A DNA stretch of 64,000 nt from Pseudoxanthomonas sp. SL93 (GTDB lineage Bacteria > Pseudomonadota > Gammaproteobacteria > Xanthomonadales > Xanthomonadaceae), in contig NZ_CP113065.1 of assembly GCF_026625825.1 (NCBI RefSeq), forward strand, positions 992,001 through 1,056,000, in the 5' to 3' direction. A program made the position numbers and the translations under genes. The notes under the pieces were generated by a model that ran no database searches, was not told the origin of the DNA, and worked only from the letters and a program-made list of their open reading frames with translations. Shown here piece by piece: positions 5,980 to 14,359 of the stretch. The stretch's first letter is position 1. Every line of letters begins with the position of its first letter.

Positions 5980-7386
5980 ATGGCCACACACGTCAACCCA
6001 CCGCTGTTCGACCCGGACCTGCTGCGGCGCTATGACCGTCCCGGGCCGCGGTACACCTCGTATCCCACAGCGCCACAGTTCGACGTCGCGTTCGGACAGG
6101 ATCAGTTGCGCCGGCACCTGGTGGCCAGTAACCGCGGCGACCCGGCGCGCCCGTTGTCCCTCTACGTCCACATCCCGTTCTGCAGCAGTCCTTGTTTCTA
6201 CTGCGGCTGCAACCGCGTCATCACCCGGGACAAGACCCACGGCGAACGCTACATGGATTACCTGTACCGCGAGTTCGCCCGCATGGCGCCGCTGATGGAC
6301 AGCCGGCGTCCGGTCGTGCAGCTGCATTTCGGCGGTGGCACGCCGAACTTCCTTTCAGCCGCACAGATCGTGGATTGCGTGGCCGACCTGCGCAGCCAGT
6401 TCACCTTCGCAGCGCCCGACGTCCTGGAGTGCTCGATTGAACTGGATCCACGTTTCGTGGAGCCCGGCGACATCACCGTCCTGGCCCAGGCCGGGTTCAA
6501 TCGTGCCAGCCTGGGCGTGCAGGACTTCGATCCGGCCGTGCAGGAAGCCGTCAACCGCGTGCAGGGCGTGGAGGAAACGCTGGCCATCATCGACGCCTGC
6601 CGGCGCGACGGCATCGGGTCGGTGAACGTGGACCTGATCTATGGCCTGCCCAGGCAGACCCGCGAAGGCTTCGGGCGCACCCTCGACATCACGCTGCAGG
6701 CACGGCCCGATCGCATCGCCGTCTACAGCTATGCGCACCTGCCCGCACTGTTCAAGCCGCAGCAGCGCATCCGGCCCCAGGACCTGCCCAGTCCCGAGGA
6801 CAAGCTGATCCTGCTGCAAAGCGCGATGGAGAAACTGGTGGCGGCAGGCTACGCGTACATCGGCATGGACCATTTCGCGCTGCCCGACGACGAACTTGCA
6901 CGCGCGCAGGCACGTGGCGACCTGCACCGCAACTTCATGGGCTATACCACGCAGGCAGACACCGATCTGTTGGGCTTCGGCGTCAGCGCCATCAGCCATG
7001 TCGCCGACAGCTTCAGCCAGAATCCACGCGATATTCCAAGTTGGGAAAGCGCCATCGATGACGGTCGGCTGCCGGTGTGGCGTGGCATGTCGCTGGATGC
7101 GGACGATGTGGTACGTGCCGACGTGATCCAGGAACTGATGTGCCACGGCCGGCTGGATTACCAGCGCATCGGCCGGCGGCACGGCATCGCCTTCACCGAC
7201 TATTTCGCCGACGCGCTCGCGCGATTGCCGGCGCTGGCCGAAGACGGCCTGCTCGAATTCACCGCCGCCGGTTTCCGCGCGACCGCGCGCGGCCAGCTGC
7301 TGTTGCGCGTGATCGCCATGTGCTTCGACCGCTACCTGCCCACCCTGCCCGCCACCGATGCGTCGCGCTTTTCGCGCACGGTCTGA
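5980..7386 (+). CDS. hemN: Oxygen-independent coproporphyrinogen III dehydrogenase HemN
   Basis: A 468-residue radical-SAM enzyme that decarboxylates two propionate chains of coproporphyrinogen III to form protoporphyrinogen IX without oxygen. The cluster motif is in IPFCSSPCFYCGCN: Cys68, Cys72 and Cys75 bind the 4Fe-4S cluster and Cys77 is the extra HemN cysteine. The glycine-rich SAM motif follows in QLHFGGGTPNFLS, and the N-terminal tail PGPRYTSYPTA is typical of HemN. Length and C-terminal domain (residues ~360-460) agree with true HemN rather than the shorter HemW. The FNR box at 5932 indicates induction when oxygen falls. The gene marks the start of the core genome after the island. 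Confidence 0.95.
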   Translation: MATHVNPPLFDPDLLRRYDRPGPRYTSYPTAPQFDVAFGQDQLRRHLVASNRGDPARPLSLYVHIPFCSSPCFYCGCNRVITRDKTHGERYMDYLYREFARMAPLMDSRRPVVQLHFGGGTPNFLSAAQIVDCVADLRSQFTFAAPDVLECSIELDPRFVEPGDITVLAQAGFNRASLGVQDFDPAVQEAVNRVQGVEETLAIIDACRRDGIGSVNVDLIYGLPRQTREGFGRTLDITLQARPDRIAVYSYAHLPALFKPQQRIRPQDLPSPEDKLILLQSAMEKLVAAGYAYIGMDHFALPDDELARAQARGDLHRNFMGYTTQADTDLLGFGVSAISHVADSFSQNPRDIPSWESAIDDGRLPVWRGMSLDADDVVRADVIQELMCHGRLDYQRIGRRHGIAFTDYFADALARLPALAEDGLLEFTAAGFRATARGQLLLRVIAMCFDRYLPTLPATDASRFSRTV

Positions 7387-7408
7387 CATTTCCCTACGGA
7401 GTCTCCTG

Positions 7409-7867
7409 ATGGATCCCCTGCCCCGCCTCCTTGCCGCCCTCGCGCTGCTGGCTGCCACCTCCGCGGCGCACGCCTCCGGCAACTGCATCATCGCGTTGAA
7501 GGCCAGCGACCAGATGAAATACGACATCTCCGCCGTGACGGTATCCGCCTCGTGCCCGACGATCAGGATAGAGCTGGTGCATACCGGCAGGCTTCCCGTC
7601 ACCGCCATGGGACATAACGTGGTGATCAGCCACAACCGCGACGTCACCGCCGTGAGCAGCGCCGCGCTCAAGGCAGGCGCCGCCGCCCACTATCTGCCGC
7701 AGGGCGATGCCCGCGTGGTGGCAGCCACCACGATGATCGGGGGCGGCCAGAAGACAAGCGCCAGCTTTCCTGGCAGCAAGCTCAAGGCGGGCGATGACTA
7801 CACCTTCTTCTGCAGTTTTCCCGGCCACTCGGCCTTGATGAAGGGAAGGCTGATCGTGGTGAAGTAG
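7409..7867 (+). CDS. azu: Azurin (blue copper protein)
   Basis: A 152-residue periplasmic electron carrier. I use the ATG at 7409 because it has a GGAG site and starts a clear signal peptide (MDPLPRLLAALALLAATSAA, cleavage near AHA-SG). The mature protein shows the azurin pattern: a disulphide pair (Cys in GNCII and in SASCP), the copper His in MGHNVV, then FFCSFPGHSALMKG with copper ligands Cys, His and Met. Azurin accepts and donates electrons in the periplasm, for example to nitrite reductase or in oxidative stress responses. It lies 22 bp behind hemN and may share its anaerobic transcript. Confidence 0.93.
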   Translation: MDPLPRLLAALALLAATSAAHASGNCIIALKASDQMKYDISAVTVSASCPTIRIELVHTGRLPVTAMGHNVVISHNRDVTAVSSAALKAGAAAHYLPQGDARVVAATTMIGGGQKTSASFPGSKLKAGDDYTFFCSFPGHSALMKGRLIVVK

Positions 7868-7874
7868 GCGCGTC

Positions 7875-8291
7875 TCAGCGGCAAGCTTCCTGCACCCGCT
7901 CGTCCCAGCGGCGCAGCTCCAGGAAGGTACGCTTCAGGCCCCGGTGTGCGAGGGCGCGGTCGCGCTGCGCCTTGGTCCGGGCGCAGGCGTCGGCGTCACG
8001 GTGCAGGGAAATGACGGCGCCCTGCGGCCCCTGTCGCCTGCCTGGCGGCGTGCGCGATGGGCGGCGCGGCGCTGGCGTGGCCGTTGGCCGGGCGCTCGCG
8101 GCGGGTGCCGCAGCGATCGTAGGCGACGCCTCCATCTCGCGCCGCCACGCTTGCGTGGTGCCCGTCGTGCAGGGCGTCGCCTGGTAGATCGATCTACCCT
8201 GCGCATCGTGGCATTTGTAGACCGTCTGCGCCGTGCCCGTCGGGCAACCCATGGCCAGTGCCAGCAGCAGGCAACGCCTGATCGTCTTCAT
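7875..8291 (-). CDS. DUF4124-type secreted protein
   Basis: A 138-residue protein from the ATG at 8291, chosen because MKTIRRCLLLALAMGCPTG is a signal peptide; upstream in-frame residues look like non-coding sequence. After cleavage the sequence TVYKCHDAQGRSIYQATPC matches the DUF4124 domain (Y-K-C-x-D-x-x-G-x-x-x-Y-x-x-x-P-C), a short beta-sheet with two cysteines common in periplasmic proteins of Xanthomonadaceae. The middle (~residues 50-90) is Ala/Pro/Arg-rich and low-complexity, and the C-terminus is a charged helix. It converges with azu. Function unknown. Confidence 0.7.
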   Translation of the reverse strand: MKTIRRCLLLALAMGCPTGTAQTVYKCHDAQGRSIYQATPCTTGTTQAWRREMEASPTIAAAPAASARPTATPAPRRPSRTPPGRRQGPQGAVISLHRDADACARTKAQRDRALAHRGLKRTFLELRRWDERVQEACR

Positions 8292-8466
8292 CCGCACCTC
8301 CCTGTGGTGCCGAGAGCGTGGCCTTTGGGGTGCGGCCTGGCCATCGGTGTTCCACCCGCACGAGGGTCGGGGTTTGACGCTTCCCAGGGATGCCCAGCCG
8401 TCTTCACTGCATCCAAACATTCGGACGCCACGTATTGCCGGTCATCGTCGTTGCCACGGTCTCCGC

Positions 8467-9228
8467 ATGCGTCCCCATCGCTCCCTGTTGTTGCTGCTGA
8501 CCTGGCTGCCGGCGTTGCACAGCCCGGCGGCCGCGGCCCTGGAGCACTACGAGGGCCAGGCCTATCGGTTGAAGGGCGGACAGCTGCTCTACCGCGAGTC
8601 GCACTGGTTGCAGGCCGATGGCGAGCGACTGGTGCTCTATCGCTGCCCCACCGGCGAGCCCTTTGCCCGCAAGGTCGTCAGCGATGGCACCCCTGCCCCC
8701 GACTTCGAGCTTGTCGATGCACGCGACGGCTACCGCGAAGGGGTCCGCACGCGGAGTGGGCAACGGGAGGTCTACACGCAGGCCAACGGAAAGGCCGGCG
8801 AACAGCGCAAGCCATTGCCTTCGCGCAGCCAGCAGATCATCGATGCCGGTTTCGATGCCTATATCCGCCAGCAGTGGAACACGCTGACCCCTGCCGACAC
8901 GCGACAGGTTGCCTTCGTGCTCCCCAGCCGGCTGGATACGTTGGCGTTCAAGCTGCAGCCACGCGACTCACGCGACCCGGCCGCGCGCAGTTTCCGCCTG
9001 TCATTGGATGCGTGGTATGGCGCGGCGATCCCCGGCATCACCGTGACGTATGCGCAGGCCGGTCGCCGCCTGCTGCGCTTCGAGGGCATCGGCAACATCC
9101 GCGACGACCAGGGAGACTATCCCAGCGTGCGCATCGAGTTCCCGCCGGCGCAACGACGCTCCGCCACCCCGGGTGAGATCGACGCTGCCCGCCGGCAGCC
9201 GCTGGTGAACCGGTGCCAGCGCCGGTGA
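8467..9228 (+). CDS. Secreted protein of unknown function
   Basis: A 253-residue protein. The ATG at 8467 begins a standard signal peptide (MRPHRSLLLLLTWLPALHSP, cleavage near AAA-LE). The mature part has charged and aromatic blocks such as YEGQAYRLKGGQLLYRESHW and a central DAGFDAYIRQQWNTLT, then a beta-rich C-terminal half ending in RCQRR. No cysteine pairs, repeats or membrane segments are evident. It looks like a conserved periplasmic hypothetical of the family, with no motif I can assign. It is divergent from the DUF4124 gene. Confidence 0.7.
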   Translation: MRPHRSLLLLLTWLPALHSPAAAALEHYEGQAYRLKGGQLLYRESHWLQADGERLVLYRCPTGEPFARKVVSDGTPAPDFELVDARDGYREGVRTRSGQREVYTQANGKAGEQRKPLPSRSQQIIDAGFDAYIRQQWNTLTPADTRQVAFVLPSRLDTLAFKLQPRDSRDPAARSFRLSLDAWYGAAIPGITVTYAQAGRRLLRFEGIGNIRDDQGDYPSVRIEFPPAQRRSATPGEIDAARRQPLVNRCQRR

Positions 9229-9319
9229 TCCGCGCTGCCCGCCATTACCGCTTCACCGTGCCGTCACGGGACAGCGGGCATCAACCTACCCCTTCCTACG
9301 ACAAGGACGAGTGCCTGCC

Positions 9320-9694
9320 ATGGTCAACGCCTATCTGTATCTCAATGCCATCCTCTACCTGCTGCTGGCGGGCTGGTGCACGTTCGCGCCGGCCAAGACC
9401 GCGGCGGCGGTCGGTTTCCTGCAACTCTCGCGCTCCGGGCAGTCGGAGTACCTGGTCATCTACGGTGGCCTGCAGCTGGGCATGGCATTCCTGTTCGCCT
9501 GGTTCGCCTACACCCAGCAACCGCGCAACGGACTGGTGGTCGCGCTGGCGTTCTACCTGCCCATCGTGGTCTATCGCTGCGCCACGCTGGTCAAGTGGTG
9601 GCCGGTGGAGCCCACGACACTCGCGCTTGCGGTGGTGGAATGGGTCTTCCTGCTGGCCGGGGCCGCGCTGTTGTGGCGCCTGCGCACGCCATGA
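9320..9694 (+). CDS. Small integral membrane protein, four helices
   Basis: A 124-residue protein from the ATG at 9320; a GTG at 9311 is possible but sits too close to the AGGA motif. Four hydrophobic segments are visible: ~2-22 (NAYLYLNAILYLLLAGW), ~45-65, ~72-92 and ~102-120. The short loops include FLQLSRSGQSEYLVIYGGLQ. The pattern resembles DUF4345-like or other small inner-membrane proteins. It precedes the sigma factor gene by 76 bp on the same strand but probably has its own transcript. Function unknown. Confidence 0.7.
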   Translation: MVNAYLYLNAILYLLLAGWCTFAPAKTAAAVGFLQLSRSGQSEYLVIYGGLQLGMAFLFAWFAYTQQPRNGLVVALAFYLPIVVYRCATLVKWWPVEPTTLALAVVEWVFLLAGAALLWRLRTP

Positions 9695-9770
9695 CACCGT
9701 GGCAGTCACACCGGGTCGTGTAGGATGCAGCCCGCCCCATCCCGTCCGCGCCAGCGCAGGTCAAGCCCGC

Positions 9771-10343
9771 ATGTTGGATACATCCGAACGTCCTCTGTCA
9801 GCTGCTGACGAGTCCGGTCAACTGCTGCTCGCCACCGCGCGCGGCGACACTGCGGCCTTCGAGCAGCTTTACCGCGCCACTTCGTCCCGGCTGTTCGGCG
9901 TGTGCCTGCGCGTGGTGCCGCAGCGGAGCGAGGCGGAAGACGTGTTGCAGGAAGTGTTTGCGAACGTCTGGCGCAAGGCGGGTCAGTTCGATCCTGCCCG
10001 CGCCAGCGGCAACACCTGGCTGGCGATGATGGCGCGCAACAAGGCGATCGATCATCTGCGCGCCAGCAGGAACGCGCGCCAGTCGGTGCCGATCGACCTG
10101 ACCGATGAACTGGCGGACGAATCCCCCAACGCGCAAGCCGTCGCCGAAGCCGCGCTGGAAGGCCATCGCCTGGAGGATTGCCTGCAGGAACTGGAGGCGC
10201 CGCGTCGCGCCCTGCTGCGCACGGCCTTCTTCGAAGGCGTGACCTACGAAGAACTGGCGACGCGCAGCCAGACCCCACTGGGCACGGTGAAAAGCTGGAT
10301 CCGCCGCAGCCTGGCCAAACTCAAGGCGTGCCTGGAAGCATGA
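9771..10343 (+). CDS. ECF RNA polymerase sigma factor
   Basis: A 190-residue group IV sigma factor. Region 2 (~residues 25-95) includes LFGVCLRVVPQRSEAEDVLQ and FANVWRKAGQFDP, then NTWLAMMARNKAIDHLR, which binds the -10 element and core polymerase. Region 4 (~130-185) includes EGVTYEELATRSQTPLGTVK, a helix-turn-helix for the -35 element. Sequence and partner place it near the SigK group, which works with RskA-type anti-sigma factors. The start of the downstream anti-sigma gene overlaps its stop by 4 bp. The lipid operon beginning at 11284 is the obvious candidate regulon. Confidence 0.92.
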   Translation: MLDTSERPLSAADESGQLLLATARGDTAAFEQLYRATSSRLFGVCLRVVPQRSEAEDVLQEVFANVWRKAGQFDPARASGNTWLAMMARNKAIDHLRASRNARQSVPIDLTDELADESPNAQAVAEAALEGHRLEDCLQELEAPRRALLRTAFFEGVTYEELATRSQTPLGTVKSWIRRSLAKLKACLEA

Positions 10344-11158
10344 ACACGCCCACGCTGCCGTTTGAACAGGACCCGCCCGCCGATGCCGTGCTGGCCGGCG
10401 AATACGTGCTGGGCGTGCTGGATGCCGCCGAGCGTCGCCAGGTGGAGCAGCGCATCGCGCAGGAGCCCGCCTTCGCGCAGGACGTCGCGCAATGGGAAGC
10501 CAGGCTGATGCCGTTGGTGGAGCAGATCGCGCCGGTGGCGGTCCCCGACTACGTCTGGGCTCGCATCGTCGATGCACTCGGCATCAAGCCCGCGCCGCGC
10601 AGCACGCGGGCAACGGAAAATCGTGGTGCCGGCTTCTGGGAGAGCCTGGGTTTCTGGCGTTGGCTCAGCGTGGGCGGCTTCGCTACCGCCGCGGTCTGTG
10701 GATTGGCCCTGTTGAATGCGGTGCGCACGCCGGACGTTCCCGTGCCGCCGCCGGTCGTCGTACAGCCGGTCCCTACCCCACCGGTCACCACGCCGCCTGC
10801 GGCCCCCACCGAGATGGCGTCCACGTTGACGCAGGACGATGGCAAGCCCGGTTACGTGGCCACGCTGGACGCGGCCACGCGGCGCATCACCGTCACTCCG
10901 CTGCAACCCGGCGTGGACGACGGCAAGGTGCCCGAGCTGTGGCTGATCCCGCAGGATGGCAAGGCGCGTTCGCTGGGCGTGTTCGACGAGAAGCACACGC
11001 ACTCGTCGAAGATCCCGGAAGAATTCGTGGAACTGCTGGGCACCGAAGCCATCCTGGCGATGACGTTGGAACCGCCGGGAGGCGCACCGGGTGGCGTGGC
11101 CACCGGTCCGGTCGTCGCGAAGGGCGGCATCCAGTTGCTGGCAATGAGTCCGCCCTGA
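10340..11158 (+). CDS. RskA-type membrane anti-sigma factor
   Basis: A 272-residue protein whose ATG overlaps the sigma-factor stop (ATGA), so both are made together. Residues ~15-80 form the cytosolic anti-sigma domain (LAGEYVLGVLDAAERRQVEQ). A single membrane helix lies at ~110-130 (WLSVGGFATAAVCGLALLNA), followed by a Pro/Val/Thr linker (~135-160). The C-terminal periplasmic domain is RskA-like, with PGYVATLDAATRRITV and VPELWLIPQDGKARSLGVF. Such proteins hold the sigma factor at the membrane until a periplasmic signal, often redox or oxidative stress, releases it. There are no zinc-binding cysteines of the ChrR type. Confidence 0.88.
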   Translation: MNTPTLPFEQDPPADAVLAGEYVLGVLDAAERRQVEQRIAQEPAFAQDVAQWEARLMPLVEQIAPVAVPDYVWARIVDALGIKPAPRSTRATENRGAGFWESLGFWRWLSVGGFATAAVCGLALLNAVRTPDVPVPPPVVVQPVPTPPVTTPPAAPTEMASTLTQDDGKPGYVATLDAATRRITVTPLQPGVDDGKVPELWLIPQDGKARSLGVFDEKHTHSSKIPEEFVELLGTEAILAMTLEPPGGAPGGVATGPVVAKGGIQLLAMSPP

Positions 11159-11220
11159 CCCATACCGCCTGACTCGCACGTCGCGGGTGGGGCATGCGGC
11201 GACGGCGACGGATCGTTGCC

Positions 11221-11240
11221 GCCTGCATCCGGATGCAGGC
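11221..11240. terminator. Perfect 20-bp palindrome after the anti-sigma gene
   Basis: GCCTGCATCCGGATGCAGGC forms a strong hairpin 60 bp after the anti-sigma stop. No long T run follows, so it may be a weak terminator, an mRNA-stabilising hairpin or an operator. A second palindrome, ATGGAGCTCCAT (11268-11279), lies immediately before the desaturase start and overlaps its ribosome-binding region. Confidence 0.5.
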
Positions 11241-11283
11241 TTGCTGCGTATGAGCCTGTGAATTTCCATGGAGCTCCATCGCC

Positions 11284-12249
11284 GTGCCGAGCCCTTCGCT
11301 CGACCCTTCAGGACCGCAGCCACGCGTCGGCGCGTGGCGTACCGTGCTGCGCTGGTTCGACACCGCCGCGGAAGCGCCGCTTGACGAAGCACGCGCGGAC
11401 CGCATCGACTGGCTGCGGGCATTGCCCTTCATCGCATTGCACCTGGCCTGCCTGGCGGTGTTCCAGGTGGGTTGGTCCTGGTTCGCGATCGGCGTTGCAG
11501 TCGCCCTGTACGCGGTGCGCATGTTCGCGCTGACCGGCTTCTACCATCGCTACTTCTCGCACAAGGCCTTCCGCACCTCGCGGGTGGTGCAGTTCGTGTT
11601 CGCCGCCATCGGCGCGACCTGCGTGCAGCGCGGTCCGTTGTGGTGGGCCGCGCATCATCGCGAACACCACCGCCATACCGACACGCCGCAGGATCCGCAC
11701 TCGCCGCGGCACAAGGGATTCTGGTGGAGCCACATGGGCTGGTTCCTGACCCCGCGAGGCTTCCGCACGCAGTGGGATTCCATTCCCGACCTGAAGCGCT
11801 TCCCCGAGCTGCGCTTCCTGGACCGCTTCGACATCCTGCTGCCGGTCCTGCTGGCGGTCGGCCTGTACCAGCTGGGTGCGTGGCTGGAAACGGCCTATCC
11901 GTCCCTGGGGACCGACGGGCCACAACTGCTGGTGTGGGGGTTCTTCGTGTCGACGGTGGTGCTGTTCCATGCGACGGTGACGATCAACTCGCTTGCGCAC
12001 CGTTTCGGCAGCCGCCGTTTCGATACGGCCGACGACAGTCGCAACAACGGCTGGCTGGCGCTGATCACTTTCGGCGAAGGCTGGCACAACAACCATCATC
12101 ATTTCCCCGGCTCGGCGCGGCAGGGGTTCCGCTGGTGGGAATACGACATGACCTGGTACATCCTGAAGGTCATGTCCTGGTGCGGCCTGGTGCGTGACCT
12201 CAAGCCGGTGCCCGCCGGACTGGCGCGTCCGCGACGGAGCCGCGCATGA
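11284..12249 (+). CDS. Membrane fatty-acid (acyl-CoA) desaturase
   Basis: A 321-residue membrane di-iron desaturase that inserts a double bond into fatty acyl chains. The three histidine boxes are intact: HRYFSH (~88-93), HREHHRH (~125-131) and EGWHNNHHHF (~265-274), with hydrophobic helices at ~45-85 and ~190-250. The start is a GTG at 11284. Its stop overlaps the start of the flavoprotein gene by 4 bp, making it the first gene of the lipid operon. A desaturase at the head of a Cfa-type operon supplies the unsaturated acyl chains that the methyltransferases need. Confidence 0.92.
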   Translation: MPSPSLDPSGPQPRVGAWRTVLRWFDTAAEAPLDEARADRIDWLRALPFIALHLACLAVFQVGWSWFAIGVAVALYAVRMFALTGFYHRYFSHKAFRTSRVVQFVFAAIGATCVQRGPLWWAAHHREHHRHTDTPQDPHSPRHKGFWWSHMGWFLTPRGFRTQWDSIPDLKRFPELRFLDRFDILLPVLLAVGLYQLGAWLETAYPSLGTDGPQLLVWGFFVSTVVLFHATVTINSLAHRFGSRRFDTADDSRNNGWLALITFGEGWHNNHHHFPGSARQGFRWWEYDMTWYILKVMSWCGLVRDLKPVPAGLARPRRSRA

Positions 12250-13493
12250 GCCGCATCGCCGTGGTGGGCAGCGGCATCGCCGGCATGGGTGCGGCGTGGC
12301 TGCTCTCGCGCCAGCATGAGGTGGTGCTGTTCGAAAGCCAGGATTACATCGGCGGGCATACGCATACGCATGCGATCACCCTGGGCGACACCACCCATGC
12401 CGTCGACAGCGGCTTCATCGTGTTCAACCCGCAGAACTACCCCCTGCTGACGCGCCTGTTCGAACAGCTGCGGGTGGCCTCGCAGCCGACCACGATGAGT
12501 TTCTCGGTCAGCGACGACCGCAACGGGCTGGAATACAACGCAGGGACGCTGTCCGGCCTCTTCTGCCAGCCGGCCAATCTGGTCAGTCCGGCGTTCTGGC
12601 GGATGCTGCGCGACCTGAGGCGTTTCTACAGGGAGGCGCCGGCGGTGCTGGATGAACCCTCCCCAGGCCCGACGCTGGGGAACTACCTGGCGCACCATGG
12701 CTATTCCGCGATCTTCCGCGATGACCACATCGTGCCGATGGCCTCGGCCCTGTGGTCGTCGCCTTCGCGCACCATCCTCGACTTCCCCATGCAGCATCTG
12801 GTGCGCTTCATGGCGAACCATCACATGCTGCAGGTCAGCGACCGGCCCGAGTGGCGCGTGGTGCGCGGCGGCTCGCAGCGCTATGTCGATGCGCTGCGGC
12901 GGCAATGGCAGGTGCAGGAACGCCTGCTTTCGCCGGTCTCCGCGATCCGCCGCCATGCGCAGGGCGTCACCCTGACCACGCCCACCGGCGATGAAGACTT
13001 CGATGAAGTCGTGCTGGCCTGCCATGCCGATGATGCGCTGGCGCTGCTGGTCAACCCCACCGAGCGCGAGCGCGACATCCTGGGCGGGATCACCTACCAG
13101 GACAACGAAGCGCTCCTGCACACCGACGCACGTGCCCTGCCCCGCAACCGGCGCGCCTGGGCGGCATGGAATGCGCATGTGCCCGACCGCACCGAGGCCG
13201 CGTGCAGCGTCAGCTACTGGATGAATGCCCTGCAGTCGCTGCAGGCGCCTGAGCAGTTCATCGTCAGCCTGAACCGCACGGCGGACATCGATCCGCGCCG
13301 CGTGCTGCGCCGGATGCACTATCGCCATCCCCACCAGACGCCCGCCAGCGTCGCCGCGCAGGCGCGTCGCCATGAGATCCAGGGTGTGGCGCATACCTGG
13401 TATGCAGGCGCGGGCTGGGGATTCGGTTTCCACGAAGACGGCCTGCGCAGTGCGGTGGACGTGGCACGTGGCCTGGGCGTGGAGTGGCGATGA
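12246..13493 (+). CDS. FAD-dependent oxidoreductase (amine-oxidase fold)
   Basis: A 415-residue flavoprotein opening with RIAVVGSGIAGMGAAW, a Rossmann GxGxxG (residues 8-13), followed by the FAD ribose-binding Glu in VVLFESQDYIGGHTHTHAI. It belongs to the NAD(P)-binding / flavin amine-oxidase-like group regularly encoded beside Cfa-type methyltransferases and DUF1365 proteins. In alphaproteobacteria related flavoproteins act on methylated fatty acyl chains under sigma-E control and in furan fatty acid formation. It overlaps both neighbours by 4 bp. The exact reaction here is inference. Confidence 0.85.
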   Translation: MSRIAVVGSGIAGMGAAWLLSRQHEVVLFESQDYIGGHTHTHAITLGDTTHAVDSGFIVFNPQNYPLLTRLFEQLRVASQPTTMSFSVSDDRNGLEYNAGTLSGLFCQPANLVSPAFWRMLRDLRRFYREAPAVLDEPSPGPTLGNYLAHHGYSAIFRDDHIVPMASALWSSPSRTILDFPMQHLVRFMANHHMLQVSDRPEWRVVRGGSQRYVDALRRQWQVQERLLSPVSAIRRHAQGVTLTTPTGDEDFDEVVLACHADDALALLVNPTERERDILGGITYQDNEALLHTDARALPRNRRAWAAWNAHVPDRTEAACSVSYWMNALQSLQAPEQFIVSLNRTADIDPRRVLRRMHYRHPHQTPASVAAQARRHEIQGVAHTWYAGAGWGFGFHEDGLRSAVDVARGLGVEWR

Positions 13494-14359
13494 GCGCGCT
13501 CCCGCGGATCCTGCCGGTGGCACTCGATGCGGGCGATGCGTTCGCCGATCACTCCCCTGCGCCGGCGGCGATCCGGCAGAGCGCGCTGTACGTGGGCTGG
13601 GTGCGGCACCGCCGTCATTCGCCGGTGCCGCATGCATTCCGGCAGAAGCTCTTCATGCTGCACGTGGACCTGTCCGAACTGGACACGGTATTCCAGCGGC
13701 GCTGGTTCTGGTCGGTGGGCCGCCGCAACCTGGCGGAGTTCCGCCGCAGCGATTTCCTGGGCGACCCCGCCGTTCCCCTCGACCGCGCCGTGCGCGATTG
13801 CGTGCAGCAGCACACGGGCCAGCGCCCCACGGGTCCGATCCGCCTGCTGACGCACCTGCGCTATTTTGGCCACAGCTTCAATCCGGTGTCCTTCTATTAC
13901 TGCTACGCCGCCGACGGCAGGCAGCTGCAGGCCATCGTCGCCGAGATCACCAATACGCCCTGGAAGCAGCGTCACTGCTACGTGCTGCCCGTGTCGGCTG
14001 CCATTCGGCAGGGCGGCGCCCTGCACTGGACGTTCGACAAGGCCTTCCACGTGTCGCCGTTCATGGCGATGGCGCACGAGTACCACTGGCGTTTCACGGC
14101 GCCCGCCGATGCACTGCGCGTGCACATGCGCGTGCTGGAGCCGGATACTGGCGCGGGCACCGAGGCTGCCTGCGCATTCGATGCCACGCTGGTGTTGCAT
14201 CGCAGGCCCTGCGATGGCCGGCAACTCGCACACGCCCTGTTCCGTTTCCCGCTGATGACGCTGCAGGTGGTGATCGGCATCCACTGGCAGGCACTCCGCC
14301 TGTGGCTGCGAGGCAACCCCGTGCACGACCACCCCGACAAGAGAACCCCGTCTCCATGA
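13490..14359 (+). CDS. DUF1365 protein of the Cfa-type lipid operon
   Basis: A 289-residue protein; the ATG at 13490 overlaps the upstream stop, so I prefer it to the in-frame ATG two codons earlier. It shows the DUF1365 signature: ALYVGWVRHRRHSPVPHAF near the start, LLTHLRYFGHSFNPVSFYYC in the middle and KAFHVSPFM later. The conserved His/Asn/Pro-rich centre suggests a lipid- or metal-dependent enzyme. DUF1365 genes are almost always next to a flavoprotein and a Cfa-like methyltransferase, as here, so it very likely takes part in the same acyl-chain modification. Confidence 0.88.
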   Translation: MSALPRILPVALDAGDAFADHSPAPAAIRQSALYVGWVRHRRHSPVPHAFRQKLFMLHVDLSELDTVFQRRWFWSVGRRNLAEFRRSDFLGDPAVPLDRAVRDCVQQHTGQRPTGPIRLLTHLRYFGHSFNPVSFYYCYAADGRQLQAIVAEITNTPWKQRHCYVLPVSAAIRQGGALHWTFDKAFHVSPFMAMAHEYHWRFTAPADALRVHMRVLEPDTGAGTEAACAFDATLVLHRRPCDGRQLAHALFRFPLMTLQVVIGIHWQALRLWLRGNPVHDHPDKRTPSP

